64,000 bases of DNA from Acidobacteriaceae bacterium (GCA_019244055.1 JAFATG010000268.1:62001-126000); one strand, 5' to 3'. Positions 53,811 through 63,597 are shown, counted from the first letter of the stretch. A program made the numbers and translations. Notes: a model not told the origin generated them from the sequence alone.

Positions 53811-54317
53811 GTGTCCTTTCCTGATATCAGTGGCCGTTTCCAATTTCAGACGCGCGTCGTGGGGAACATCACCTACAAAGAGGGCTCAGGCGAGTTAGGC
53901 GTCCCGGGCCAGGTTCTTACGCACCGAAGCGTGAGCGCTCAGCGTGCCATATCAACGGCGACCGGGGAGCATGCCGGCCATCTTATTGGCATTCAATTCG
54001 GCCCGCCTGGCGATGAGCGCAACATGAGCATACAGAATCCCAATATGAACACATTCGCCCCGCGAGCATTGCAGAACGCCTTCCGCGGTCCCGGTGGTAA
54101 TTATCATGACCTAGAATCCCGATGGGCCGCACTTCTCAAGCAGGGATATCGGATTACTGTGCTTGTGCGCGACAAATTCCGCGCCGGGGAAGATCGCCCG
54201 TTCTCGCGCTATGTCGAATGGGAACAAATAGCCCCTAATGGCACCCGCCAGGCTAAGCTCTCGCTGGAATTCGGCAACTTTAGTTCGCCCCAAAGCCGCA
54301 CCGCAATTGGCCGTTGA
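53811..54317 (+). CDS. DNA/RNA non-specific endonuclease-like toxin domain protein
   Basis: 168 residues from GTG 53811, with AAAGGAG seven bases upstream; the frame continues upstream to 53694 without a ribosome site. EHAGHLIGIQFGPPGDERNMSIQNPNMN matches the catalytic region of pfam13930-type nucleases found as polymorphic-toxin tips, followed by ESRWAALLKQGYRITVLVRDKF. There is no signal peptide or delivery domain, so it is a stand-alone nuclease or a detached toxin tip. No immunity gene is recognisable. Confidence 0.62.
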   Translation: MSFPDISGRFQFQTRVVGNITYKEGSGELGVPGQVLTHRSVSAQRAISTATGEHAGHLIGIQFGPPGDERNMSIQNPNMNTFAPRALQNAFRGPGGNYHDLESRWAALLKQGYRITVLVRDKFRAGEDRPFSRYVEWEQIAPNGTRQAKLSLEFGNFSSPQSRTAIGR

Positions 54318-54416
54318 GCGCTCGGCCCTTGCCTGCGAGTCCGCATGGCCCACATGCGTGCTTTACGAGCGCCCCATTGTAGTTTCAGCGTGCGGCAATC
54401 CTGCTATCGTTTGATC

Positions 54417-56207
54417 GTGAAGTACCTTGCCGTCCTGGTGCTGGCTGTTTTTGTGCCGCTCGGCTGCCGCGGATCCGATGACGGATGGACCCTGGTCCGC
54501 AGCCCCCATTTCCATGTTTACTCTCAGCTCGGCGAGCATGATGGCCGATCGATCGGCCTGACACTCGAGCAGCTACGAGCGTTCTTCCTCACATCCGGCG
54601 CGCTCGGAGCGCATGCCGCTCTCGAAAATGACCGCGCCGTTCGAGTGCTCCAATTCGCCACGACGTCTGCATATGCTTCTTTCCGTCCTCGCGCATCCGC
54701 TGATGCGTTCTTCCTCGGCTCGGAAGCGGTCAACTATATCGTCCTTGCACCCTCCGGACCGAATCGCCCACGCACGCTTGCGCATGAATACGCCCACCTC
54801 GTCCTGCACTCGGCCTGCATTCATGTTCCTCCCTGGTTTGCTGAAGGGATCGCCGAGGTTTTCTCGAGCCTGGACATCACGGCGCGTGAATCGCTCCTTG
54901 GGGGCGACCTCCCGGCCCGCTCTCAAGTACTTCGGAATCACGCCCTCATCCCCCTCGACAAACTACTTACGATGGCCGAGGACGATCCTCTTCGATCCCG
55001 CCGCGACGATGCCGGCATCTTCTACGCCGAGAGTTGGGAACTCACGCACATGCTCCTTTTCTCGCCGCAATACAGCCCCAAAGCAGGAGCGCTCTGGGCC
55101 GCTTTCAACTCAGGCGCAATCGATGGACCGGCGCTCGCGTCCATCTACGGGCGTTCGATCGAGACCATCGAGTCTGACCTCCGGGCGTGGATCGACGCGC
55201 CGAAATCGGCAATGCCTCTGCCCGGCATACCCGTTCAGGATTACCCTCTGCACGCCTCGAGCGTAAACCAAGCGGACTCCGATTCCGTTTTGGCGGCGCT
55301 GGTACTGGCATCGGGCGATCTCGACCGCGCCCAAGCTGTCTATCGAACCTTGCAGACGGAGCGCACTTCGGATCCCGCTGTTCCCGCCACACTAGGGTCC
55401 ATTGCGCTGCGGAAGCACGACGAGGTCAAGGCGATTCTCGAATGGAAGCGTGCCTTCGACCTCGGCGTCACAGATCCGGTGCTCTGCTATCAATACGCAA
55501 ACCTGCTCCAAAACGCGCACGCCCCCGACGATCAGATCGCAGCCGCCCTACGGCGCGCGATCGAACTCAAACCCGGCTACGATGATGCACGCTTCAGGCT
55601 TGCCCTGCTCGAAAACAGCCGCGAGAACTACGGCGCGGCGCTCGACCAGCTACGCGCCATGCGATCCGTGCCCCGCGTGCGAGCCTACACGTACTGGCTC
55701 ACGATCGCCTCCGCGCTTCTCGAAACCGATCAGAGACCGCAAGCCAAAGCTGCCGCAGAGAAGGCGATCGCATTCGCGGCGACGCCCGACCAACGGGACG
55801 CCGCAGCCTTATTGGAACTCGATACGGAAACCGACATGACGGTCCAATTTGCGCGTGATAGTAAAGGCAATCTGCAGATGGTCACGAGCCGTAAGCCGCA
55901 CGGGGAGAAGGGCTGGAATCCATTCATCGAGCTCGGTGACCAGATTCGAACGGTAACGGGCCCGATACGCAAGGTCGAGTGCACCGCGGGCGCGATCACG
56001 GGATTCGAAATCGGCGACACCACAGCTCCGGTTCGCGTCTCGCTGCCCGATCCATCCCACCTTCTGATCGAAGGCGGTAAGGCGGAATTCTACTGCGGCG
56101 CCGAAGACGGCAGGAGAGTGACAATCCAATACGCTGCAAAACCGGTTCAAGATGGAATCCAAGGAACCCTGCGCGGCATGCATTTCGAGTCCGCGGCGAG
56201 CCACTAG
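54417..56207 (+). CDS. TPR lipoprotein with gluzincin-type metallopeptidase motif
   Basis: 596 residues from GTG 54417. A lipobox (FVPLGC) follows the hydrophobic leader, so it should be a lipoprotein. A DUF1570/peptidase-MA-like domain carries HEYAH and PPWFAEGIAEVF as zinc ligands; several TPR units follow (~290-480), and the C-terminus (~485-596) is a beta domain. Its design parallels the 29646 gene of the MoxR operon, suggesting the same protein class. Confidence 0.78.
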   Translation: MKYLAVLVLAVFVPLGCRGSDDGWTLVRSPHFHVYSQLGEHDGRSIGLTLEQLRAFFLTSGALGAHAALENDRAVRVLQFATTSAYASFRPRASADAFFLGSEAVNYIVLAPSGPNRPRTLAHEYAHLVLHSACIHVPPWFAEGIAEVFSSLDITARESLLGGDLPARSQVLRNHALIPLDKLLTMAEDDPLRSRRDDAGIFYAESWELTHMLLFSPQYSPKAGALWAAFNSGAIDGPALASIYGRSIETIESDLRAWIDAPKSAMPLPGIPVQDYPLHASSVNQADSDSVLAALVLASGDLDRAQAVYRTLQTERTSDPAVPATLGSIALRKHDEVKAILEWKRAFDLGVTDPVLCYQYANLLQNAHAPDDQIAAALRRAIELKPGYDDARFRLALLENSRENYGAALDQLRAMRSVPRVRAYTYWLTIASALLETDQRPQAKAAAEKAIAFAATPDQRDAAALLELDTETDMTVQFARDSKGNLQMVTSRKPHGEKGWNPFIELGDQIRTVTGPIRKVECTAGAITGFEIGDTTAPVRVSLPDPSHLLIEGGKAEFYCGAEDGRRVTIQYAAKPVQDGIQGTLRGMHFESAASH

Positions 56208-56561
56208 GTCGCGAAGTTCTTGAGCGCTGCGGAACGTCTTCGCACTCGCGGGGCATGAGCGCACACATCACCACGACGTCTGCCGGGCCATTCAGATCCT
56301 GCCGGTAGAGGAACACGCCCCCGCCGCACGGAATCTCGCAAGGCCGACTACACCTCGCTGTCGAGACTGATTGACGCAAGCGCGTCGATCATTACGCAGA
56401 CCCGGCGGGTCTGTCCGGATCGCCCGTTACACGACCGCAATGGACACTGAAGCGCCGAGTTAACCTGAGCGTCAGGACCTCGCTATGGTCGAATGACCAA
56501 CATCCCTCGCTCAGTGAGAGATCCTCGCACCGCTAGAGCCTACGGAAAGGAGAGCTTATCT
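56208..56561. other. Non-coding stretch with start of repeat copy 1
   Basis: 354 bases without a supported gene. The last ~148 bases belong to the direct repeat and hold the leader of the ydeI-like gene, including the AAAGGAG ribosome site. Nothing else is recognisable. Confidence 0.5.
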
Positions 56562-56870
56562 ATGTCGCGAAAAACGATTTCTACCGGTGTGGTACACGAA
56601 GTTCCCGCAGATTTAAAAAAAGCACTTACATCCGACCCGGAAGCCTTAACAGCATGGGAGGATATTAAGCCCCTGGCACGCAACGAGTGGATATGTTGGA
56701 TTGAGTCAGCTAAAAAAGCAGAAACTAGAAGCCGCCGGATTGAGTGGGGCTGTTCAAGCCTTAAGGATGGAAAACGACGCCCCTGTTGTTGGCCCGGATG
56801 CGCCCACCGCTAATTCCAAGATCGTCAAACTGGACGTTGGGACCGGCTGGACTCCGCCAACTTCCGGTTT
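56414..56870 (+). repeat. Direct repeat copy 1 (carries intact ydeI-like gene)
   Basis: About 457 bases closely matching 59473-59933 in the same orientation, differing by scattered substitutions and a few indels. It includes 148 bases of leader, the complete ydeI-like gene and 57 bases after it. No terminal inverted repeats or transposase are visible. Confidence 0.9.
56562..56813 (+). CDS. Short YdeI/OmpD-associated-family protein
   Basis: 83 residues: ISTGVVHEVPADLKKALTSDPEALTAWEDIKPLARNEWICWIESAKKAETRSRRIEWGCSSLKDGKRRPCCWPGCAHR, quoted here only by its landmarks VVHEVPADLKKAL, PLARNEWICWIES and the terminal CCWPGC. This is the pattern of the YdeI/OmpD-associated family (pfam13376-like). 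GGAG lies nine bases upstream of ATG. A second, broken copy lies at 59621. Function is unknown. Confidence 0.75.
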   Translation: MSRKTISTGVVHEVPADLKKALTSDPEALTAWEDIKPLARNEWICWIESAKKAETRSRRIEWGCSSLKDGKRRPCCWPGCAHR

Positions 56871-56965
56871 GTCTGCGATGCGATCGCGATCCGGAAATGA
56901 TGGTTAGCAGGATGGCTAAATCGTTGAGGGGAGGCGGCGAACTGAGACTTTCAACTTTGGGGCGT

Positions 56966-57821
56966 TCAGATTGTGACAACCAAGCCGTCGTGTGCCACCT
57001 CATATCCGTACAGCCAAGCAAAGGCGAGCAAGTCGGGGTGTGCCGGATTACCTTCATGAGCGATATGTGTCGCAAAGACCCTGGCATCGGGACGCAAGAG
57101 GCCTTCCGAACGCATTCGCGCTATGTGCTCGATTACCTGGTAGGCGCTGAGATGGTCAGTGCCGGATTGTTCGGGGCCATACGTGTGATCCAGAATTACA
57201 ACATTAAATCTCATCCTATGATGGCGCAAAGCCTCCCAAGTTTGTTCGAAGAGTGTTCCCGTGTCAGTACCGTAAAATAGAGCGCGGCCGCCTGCTTCAA
57301 TTGCATACAGCATCGCTCCCATTCCCGGCGCATGGTTGGCGGGAAAGGCCATTACGGAATACGGACCCACCGTGAAGTATTCCAAGGGCTGGATCTGATG
57401 AATCTTCAAGTTGAGGTATTTCTCCGCTTCGGGCGACAACAGGCCGTACCCAGCAAGGTCCCTTTCAAACGTATGGGCAGCTCGTTCCGCGGTCTCGCGA
57501 GAAGCGTAAAAATTCAGAATAGGCCGCGCCGACCACACCATACTTGGGACTCCGAGACAGGAGATGGGACAAGTCCAGATGATCTGCGTGCGGATGGGTC
57601 TGCAGGCAATATCGCACGTTCTCCAACGAACAAGCGTGCATGTGCGACGCCGCCATTATATCGGGGCCGAGATCGATGAGCAAATCATCATTGATCACCG
57701 CAGCTGAACGTTTCCTCAAACTCGGCCCACGTAGCGCCCGTGCTTTGGCACAGTTTCTGCACTTGCAGAAGGCTTCTGGGAAAGCATTCGCAGCGGAGGT
57801 CCCAAGGAACGTGATGATCAT
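56966..57821 (-). pseudogene. PhnP-like metallo-beta-lactamase-fold hydrolase, frameshifted
   Basis: Two overlapping frames make one protein. The first (from ATG 57821) has the MBL start MIITFLGTSAANAFP, the family's CKCRNC zinc-type cysteines and THPHADHLD (HxHxDH). The second gives FYASRETAERAAHTFERDL through FPANHAPGMG, YGTDTGTL, ILDHTYG and ATHIAHEGNP to the stop at 56966. They meet at a five-base A/T run (57508-57512): with four bases the frames join as EFYASRE. PhnP-like enzymes open cyclic phosphates; this copy is probably inactive if the sequence is right. Confidence 0.75.
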
Positions 57822-58455
57822 CTTGCTTGGCGGTATCTCCGATCCAAATCACTCCAGCTCGCCGCCCAACTCTCGCCTATCGCCTCGTTCTCCTAGCCAT
57901 CGGCTGCCTTTCGACCTACACGCGGCGTCAGAATGCGCGCAACGCGGCTTTCCCGTTGTGACCGGGTAGGCTTACGTCTCCTAGAAATCGGGCGACAGGC
58001 ACGCCCTTGCTAATATGTCACAACACTTGGTATGAAGCGTCTTTTTGCGGTTTTTCTCGTTATCTCGGACGTCGTGACCGCATCCAACTTTCAGCCCGCT
58101 GGCGCGATCTTGCTGCGATGATCACGCGCAAAGGCATCATGGTGGATATGGCGCACGACAAGCATATCCGGGGTGTTGCGTTAAGCGTGAAAGGCGACTC
58201 CATGTTTTGCACACTCGCAAAAGACACAGCCAACCTATCGCGCGGACAGACGCGAAATTCGCATCGCACGGAAAAGCAGCTACCAATGCTGGGCGATAGG
58301 CACCCCTATTGGTGGCGGAGCCCGTGCTGCCATCGCCATTCTCGTCTTCAAATGCTAGCGCGGTTCTGGGGACTTTATCGCGCATTTCGTCGACTAGGCG
58401 AGTCCCATGAGCGACTTGGTCTAATTGCACTAGTCGAACTTTACCATTGGAAATA
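57822..58455 (+). other. Degenerate stretch, possible M19-dipeptidase remnant
   Basis: 634 bases with no intact gene. One frame from about 58090 reads WRDLAAMITRKGIMVDMAH, and later frames give RNSHRTEKQL and IGTPIGGGARAAIAILV, each reminiscent of successive parts of renal-dipeptidase-family (M19) proteins. The pieces lie in different frames with stops, so at best this is an old relic. The rest shows nothing recognisable. Confidence 0.3.
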
Positions 58456-59368
58456 ATGACGGCTCAACCGGCACTGCCATCCTTGCTTTGGAACGCCCTT
58501 AGTGGGTTAGAGCAGGCGTATACAGTACAGGGCGCTGGCCGCCCTGGAATGCCGTGCCTTGATCTCTGGGCGAATCTTCTTCGGGCAATTAACGCGCAAG
58601 GAACTGATCTTCGTGAAATGCCGGCGCTCGTTCGCTTGTCCAAGCGAGCTGTGAGGACGAGAATAGCGACCGCCATTAGAGGTGGATGGGTCCAGCAGTT
58701 CGAAACCGGGCGAGGCCAAGCCACAGTACAGCTCACATTGCGTGGGGCGGATGTCGCCATTCGTTGGAAGTCACTGCGGATCGCCGCTGAAGAACAGTGG
58801 TGCGCACAGGTAGGTACGGAACCAGCACTCGTGCTCCGCAAGGCGCTGGAGAATATGGTTGCCGCGCTGCCGTTGGAACACCCGCACTACCCAGCGAGCT
58901 ATGGGGCAGCAGACGCGAGCATCACCGGCAGCAACGGAAAGGACTGGAAAGCGGTCCCGCGCCGGCAGCGAGACATCGTTTCGGATCTGCCGTTATCCGC
59001 GCTGGTCTCACAAACCCTCGTTGCCTTTGCCATAGAGTACGAGGAGTTGGCGCCGGTTGCGCTCTTCCTGAGCACATCTGTGATCAACCGCATCCCTCTG
59101 GAAGGACGGCCACTGCGCGGGCTCGGCGGACTCGGTTGGCGTCTCGGCGCTCGTCCGTCACGGCTTTCTTTACGCAAGTGGCAAGCGCCGGCACGAAACA
59201 GTACACCTTACGCAAAAGGGCGCGGCGGTAGGCGAAGCGTTTGATCAGCAAATGCAGGCGGTCGAAACCCGATGGCGTAACCGATTCGGTCACAAGCCGA
59301 TCGTGGCATTGCGCCGAGCTTTGGAAGTGGTGACAGAAACGGCTGGCCCTGCCACGATTGCTCCTTGA
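58456..59368 (+). pseudogene. MarR-like winged-helix regulator, frameshifted
   Basis: The first part is a winged-helix domain: PSLLWNALSGLEQAYTV... LDLWANLLRAINAQGTDLREMPALVRLSKRAVRTRI... QLTLRGADV. A second copy begins around LPLSALVSQTLVAFAIEYEE. At TT (59136-59137) the frame is lost; removing one T restores VSALVRHGFLYASGKRRHETVHLTQKG and the C-terminus ending at 59368. Together the two halves form a tandem winged-helix protein. The 58447 start adds only three residues. Confidence 0.72.
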
Positions 59369-59472
59369 TGAGGTGCCCAGTCGAATAACTCATTTCTTTT
59401 GTCGATCGATGCTAAATCGCTAAGTCACTGATCGAGCCCAGATACGGAACGACAAGCCCGTTGCGGTCAGGT

Positions 59473-59933
59473 TCCGGATCGCCCGTTACACGACCGCAAT
59501 GGACACTGAAGCGCCGAGTTAACCTGAGCGTCAGGACCTCGCTATGGCCGAACGACCAACGTCCTTCGCTCAGCGAGAGATCCTCGCACCGCTGGAGCCT
59601 ACGGAAAGGAGAGCTTATCTATGTCGCGAAAAACGATTTTCTAGCGGTGTGGTACACGAAGTTCCCGCAGATTTAAAAAAAGCACTTACATCCGACCCGG
59701 AAGCCTTAACAGCATGGGAGGATATTACGCCCCTCGCACGCAACGAGTGGATATGTTGGATTGAGTCAGCTAAAAAAGCAGAAACTAGAAGCCGCCGGAT
59801 CGAGTGGGGCTGTTCAAGCCTTAAGGATGGAAAACGACGCCCCTGTTGTCGGCCCGGATGCGCCCACCGCTAATTCCAAGATCGTCAAACTGGACGTTGG
59901 GACCGCGGACTTGAGTCCGCCAACTTCCGGTTT
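59473..59933 (+). repeat. Direct repeat copy 2 (carries broken ydeI-like gene)
   Basis: Matches 56414-56870 in the same orientation, 3059-3060 bases further on. Near its end it reads GCGGACTTGAGTCCGC, a six-base-stem hairpin where copy 1 has a shorter GGCTGGACTCCGCC. The terminal CAACTTCCGGTTT(A/G)CGCGTC recurs at 61754-61773. That suggests a boundary shared by a repeat family. Confidence 0.9.
59621..59873 (+). pseudogene. ydeI-like gene, second copy, frameshifted near the start
   Basis: Identical in nearly all residues to the 56562 gene, but the codons after ATG run ATT TTC TAG because of an additional T (59637-59640 is T4 against T3 in copy 1). The remaining coding sequence stays open to 59873. 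Translation could begin at 59544 in the correct frame, giving a 109-residue hybrid with an unrelated N-terminus; copy 1 has stops there, so this would be new. Confidence 0.75.
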
Positions 59934-60100
59934 ACGCGTCATCCGCCCGTGGGCGATGCGCGTTCGCTGCGGAAAAAAACAAGAGACAGGGGCCGCGCCG
60001 GCGATGAAGTCAATGCCACACGGCTGTTTTGTCTAACTCCGAAGCATTCGCGGAACAAATTCGAACGGCCCGACCTTCAGTACAGTTTGGAGGAACGCAC

Positions 60101-60458
60101 GTGACGAAACGAAATGGTGTTTGGCTGGTTTTGCTCTTGCTTTTAATGACGGCTGGCGCTTGGGCGGCGGATGTCACGGGCAAGTGGGACGTCAGGTTGA
60201 CCGCTGCTGCTTTGTGAGGCTCACGGCAAGGCAACGTTGACGCAACAAGGTGGTCGCGTCAGTGGATGGCTCGGACCGGAAGGTGATCCGTTTCCAATCA
60301 CCGGCACCGTTAAAGGAGACAAGCTCATGATCGAGACGCATCCCCAGGAAGGACGCACGGTTGCCTTCTCTAAGGCGGAGTTGACCATCAACGGCGACAA
60401 GATGTCCGGCACGATGGATACAGATAAAGGAATAATCGAATTGGTGCGGAGCAAGTAA
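60101..60458 (+). pseudogene. Small secreted protein gene, frameshifted
   Basis: GTG 60101 follows GGAGG by seven bases. It encodes a signal peptide (VWLVLLLLLMTAGAWA) and ADVTGKWDVRLTAA, then stops at 60215-60217. In a different frame, EAHGKATLTQQGGRVSGWLGPEGDPFPITGTVKGDKL continues to 60458. Together they make an exported small beta-barrel-like protein of ~115 residues of the common 'DVTGKW...GTVxGDxL' type. The lesion lies around 60206-60217, and its exact nature is unclear. Confidence 0.68.
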
Positions 60459-60913
60459 TATACGGCACGCCGGAGCGCAACGATTGATCACGTGCGACAC
60501 CTAGCCCGCTTCTCCCGCAGGTCAAAGCGCGGCTCCTACTTTGACCCAGCACTGGATAGTCGGCTACTCTTCCATTAGGACCGGAACATGTCGGAGCGGC
60601 CAAGTTCCAGTTAGCGCCTCATCTTTCCATAGCCTGCTACGTTTTTGAAATCTGCGGATTCCGTAGCGCCGTTTTACTGCTCTTCAACTTGGCCTCCCGA
60701 GATGGAGCTATGGATGCTTTGCCACCCGATGGAGTTTCGCATGCTCAGGATTCCTCGCCGGATTTACGAGTTGCTGTGCTCACAATGCCCGCTCTCACAG
60801 ACCGACTTCGCCCCGCAGAGGCTTGACCAGCAAGATTATCGCTTCATACATCTGCGACTCAGAGGGCGAACTCGTGCTCGACATGCGTTTAAATCAGTTC
60901 CTGCTTATTAGAG
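60459..60913. other. Gene-free stretch
   Basis: About 455 bases in which I see no supported coding, RNA or repeat feature. An 88-codon frame (60645-60911) has no family-like motif or ribosome site. Confidence 0.45.
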
Positions 60914-61464
60914 CTATTTAGTACCTGTGACTTCAGGTGAATCGGCTCGGGCGAAGAGAGCTCTTAGATCCTGTGTAAGTCGAGTGAGGGCGCGCTCAAA
61001 GTTCGTGTCCCGGTTCTTCTGCAGTTCGGGGGGTCGGCGTTTTCGCTAAAGCCCCAGAGAGCGATCCGCGTTTTCGGGTCGAGGATTTGCAGTTCGAGAA
61101 CCGGGTGGCCCTCTTTGATCGACGGGCAGACCACATGAATCTGGAAGACGAGATCGGCATCGCTGGGTGTGAGCACCAGTTCGAACCGACCCCAGTCTTT
61201 CAGCGCCGAGTAGAGCCCATCGTATGCGGTGGGAACTGCTGCGCTGACCTGCCCGTGCCGGAGCGGCTGCCCGATTCCGAAGTTGAATCCGGGACTGTTG
61301 AAGTTCTGGCATTCTCCGCCCATATTGGACACAAAAACGCGTTTGCCAGCTCCGATCTGAGTCGGGACGGGCGCCGCGCCGTGTTGATCGGCAGCGAACG
61401 CAGGTAGGCATGGAACTATGGACAGGGCAACAAAGGCGCAAACTTGACGGAACACGTCGCTCAT
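60914..61464 (-). pseudogene. Exported protein of unknown function, frameshifted near the C-terminus
   Basis: Signal peptide VCAFVALSIVPCLPAFAA, then KRVFVSNMGGECQ, DGLYSALKDWGRFELVLTPSDADLVFQI and ILDPKTRIALWGFSENADPP. At a six-G run (61028-61033 on the plus strand) the frame turns into an unlikely Arg/Ser-rich tail ending at 60964. One more base yields ELQKNRDTNFERALTRLTQDLRALFARAD ending at 60914, the C-terminus seen in this acidobacterial protein type. Function unknown. Confidence 0.7.
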
Positions 61465-61821
61465 CCTCGTACCCAGCTTAAGCCGGTTGTAAGATTATCG
61501 GAACCGCATATCGAAATCGGGGCAGCGTGACATTCTGATCACCAGATCGCAATTGTGAATTCCGCATAGAAGACGGCATTGAGCGAAACCTGGCGGAGTT
61601 GGTGGGCTGAGCGAAGGCAGCATCAGATGAGCTCATCCGGTCCAGCCGTGCACAACTCCGCTGAAATCAGTCGAAACGGCGAATGCGCCTGGGCTGAGGT
61701 GCCGTAGTTGTTCCGAGCGGTTTGAGGCATAGTTGTCGGAATGGACTTCGATTCAACTTCCGGTTTGCGCGTCTTTCTGCAGTAATCACACAGATCCAGC
61801 CGACAATCAAGAAAGTGGAGT
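61465..61821. other. Non-coding stretch with repeat-end fragment
   Basis: 357 bases with no supported gene. It contains CAACTTCCGGTTTGCGCGTC at 61754-61773, matching the end of the 59.9-kb repeat in 19 of 20 positions. Confidence 0.5.
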
Positions 61822-63597
61822 TCAGTCCTGCCTTAAGGCGACGAGGGCGTCTACGCGGGATGCCCTACGAGCCGGGATCAGCGTAGCCAGAAGACCAGCA
61901 GCTACCGATACAGACACTGCCGCCGAGATGACCAGCGGATCGAAGCTTGGAACGTCGAAAAGCATACCGGCAACGGAACGTAGTGCTAGCGCGGTCCCAA
62001 TAAGCCCGGCAGTTGCTCCGATAAGGACCATCGACAATCCCTGTTTCAGGAACAGCGCAACGATCTGGTTCGGCCGGGCTCCCAGCGCTACCCGCACTCC
62101 TATCTCCGGAACCCGCTGGTTCACAAAGAACGCGATCAAACCGTAAGTTCCTACGCCAGCCAACAGCAGCGCCGTAACGCCGAAGAAGAGTAACAGGGCA
62201 GCTTCTAGGCGGGCGCGGTCCGCCAAGTCATGTATATCGCTCTGCATTGTCTTGACTTGAAACGGCAACGAGCGGTCCAGATCACTAGCAGCATCTCGGA
62301 CCCATATGCCTGACGGTGCCAACCGCCGGAATCCTCCCATAAGTATGAACGTGAGCGCCAACCCCAGCATGCCGCCCAGCGCCGAGATCACGAGACTTTC
62401 TGTAAGCGCTTGTCTTAGCAGCCGCATCCTCCCGGCGCCCAGAGCTATGCGCACGGCGATCTCGCGTTGCCGGCTTGCCGAGCGAGCCAACAAGAGGCCC
62501 CCCACGTTGGCGCACGCAATAATGACAACCAGCCAAACGGACCCGAACAACATGATCGAGCTTCGGCGGGCGCTTGGTGTTTGTATTTGCACGAGAGGTT
62601 CGAGACTGAAATGAACCTGGGATCGGAGAAATGCCGGCGCATGCGCCACAAAGTCGGTGACTAGACTTCGTAGTCGCCACTTGGCCTGTTCCAGACTTAT
62701 GTCGGGACTGAGACGGCCGATAACGTGTAACGGCACGCCCGGTCCAGGGTCTGCCACGTTTAGCGCTTGGGGCATTACGATATCGGCTTGCCCCAAATCC
62801 GGAAGCTCAAAATTCTGCGGCAATACTCCAACGACCCTGCTCTGCGCGCCATCGATGTTCACTAACCTCCCCGGTACTAGTTGGTCGCCACCGAATCGGC
62901 CCTTCCAGAAGGCGTACGATATCAGGACAGCCCTCGCTCCATTTGGCCCGTCCTCATCCGAGGTGAAGTTTCGGCCAAGTTGCGGCATTACACCTAGGGT
63001 CGGCAGAAGATTAGCATCGATCAGGGCACAATTCAACCGTATCGGATTTCTTTCGGTAAGATCGCACGGCGCGGCACCCATCCATGCCCCCAGCCGGAGA
63101 AACGAGCCTGTTTCACGCTGCCAGGCCCGGTAAGCAGGTGCAAACATAAACTCGTAATGCATCGTTGGCAACCTGAAGCCGAGAGAAACTAATTGTTCCG
63201 GCGAAGCGTATGGCATCCCTCTAAACAGCAATCGGTCGACTGCGCTAAACACAGCGGTTGTCGATCCAATCCCGAGTCCCAGAATTACTACCGCCGTAAC
63301 TGCAAATCCAGGATTGTGCCACAGGGAACGGAGTCCATACCGCGTGTCGGCACAAAAGTCCTCCAGCCAGTTAAGGCCGCGCACGTCCCGGCACCTCTCC
63401 CGTACGCGTAACAAATTCTCCATTGAACGCAACGCTGCCCGGCGCGCCTCATCTTCTGTCAGTCCCGATTCAAGATTGTTCTGAATCTCAAAATCTAAAT
63501 GGTTTTCAAGTTCGGTATCGAGTTCTTCATCTGTCTGCCGGCGGCAAAACAGAGACCGACATCTAAGCTTTAGCGTTGTCAGCAGTTGTACGCTCAT
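61822..63597 (-). CDS. ADOP-type acidobacterial orphan permease, internally shortened
   Basis: 591 residues from ATG 63597. N-terminal cytoplasmic part LFCRRQTDEELDTELENHLDFEIQNNLESGLTEDEARRAALRSM is typical of ADOP permeases (TIGR03434), followed by YGLRSLWHNPGFAVTAVVILGLGIG and a first MacB/FtsX unit ending at SALGGMLGLALTFILMGGFRRLAPSGI. ADOPs usually run ~800 residues with a second periplasmic half; here ~200 residues are missing before LPFQVKTMQSDIHDLADRARLEAALLLFFGVTALLLAGVGTYG. The join is in frame. It overlaps padR by about 35 bases. Confidence 0.87.
   Translation of the reverse strand: MSVQLLTTLKLRCRSLFCRRQTDEELDTELENHLDFEIQNNLESGLTEDEARRAALRSMENLLRVRERCRDVRGLNWLEDFCADTRYGLRSLWHNPGFAVTAVVILGLGIGSTTAVFSAVDRLLFRGMPYASPEQLVSLGFRLPTMHYEFMFAPAYRAWQRETGSFLRLGAWMGAAPCDLTERNPIRLNCALIDANLLPTLGVMPQLGRNFTSDEDGPNGARAVLISYAFWKGRFGGDQLVPGRLVNIDGAQSRVVGVLPQNFELPDLGQADIVMPQALNVADPGPGVPLHVIGRLSPDISLEQAKWRLRSLVTDFVAHAPAFLRSQVHFSLEPLVQIQTPSARRSSIMLFGSVWLVVIIACANVGGLLLARSASRQREIAVRIALGAGRMRLLRQALTESLVISALGGMLGLALTFILMGGFRRLAPSGIWVRDAASDLDRSLPFQVKTMQSDIHDLADRARLEAALLLFFGVTALLLAGVGTYGLIAFFVNQRVPEIGVRVALGARPNQIVALFLKQGLSMVLIGATAGLIGTALALRSVAGMLFDVPSFDPLVISAAVSVSVAAGLLATLIPARRASRVDALVALRQD

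Noticed and set aside
58007-58456. 149-codon frame as a gene
   Set aside because: Similarity to M19 dipeptidases is patchy and changes frame; no ribosome site. Treated as a relic at most.
56414-59933. Repeat pair as an insertion sequence
   Set aside because: No transposase, no terminal inverted repeats and no target-site duplication could be seen, so it is left as a repeat only.
60645-60911. 88-codon frame as a gene
   Set aside because: No motif, no ribosome site, and Cys/Met/Arg composition unlike neighbouring proteins.
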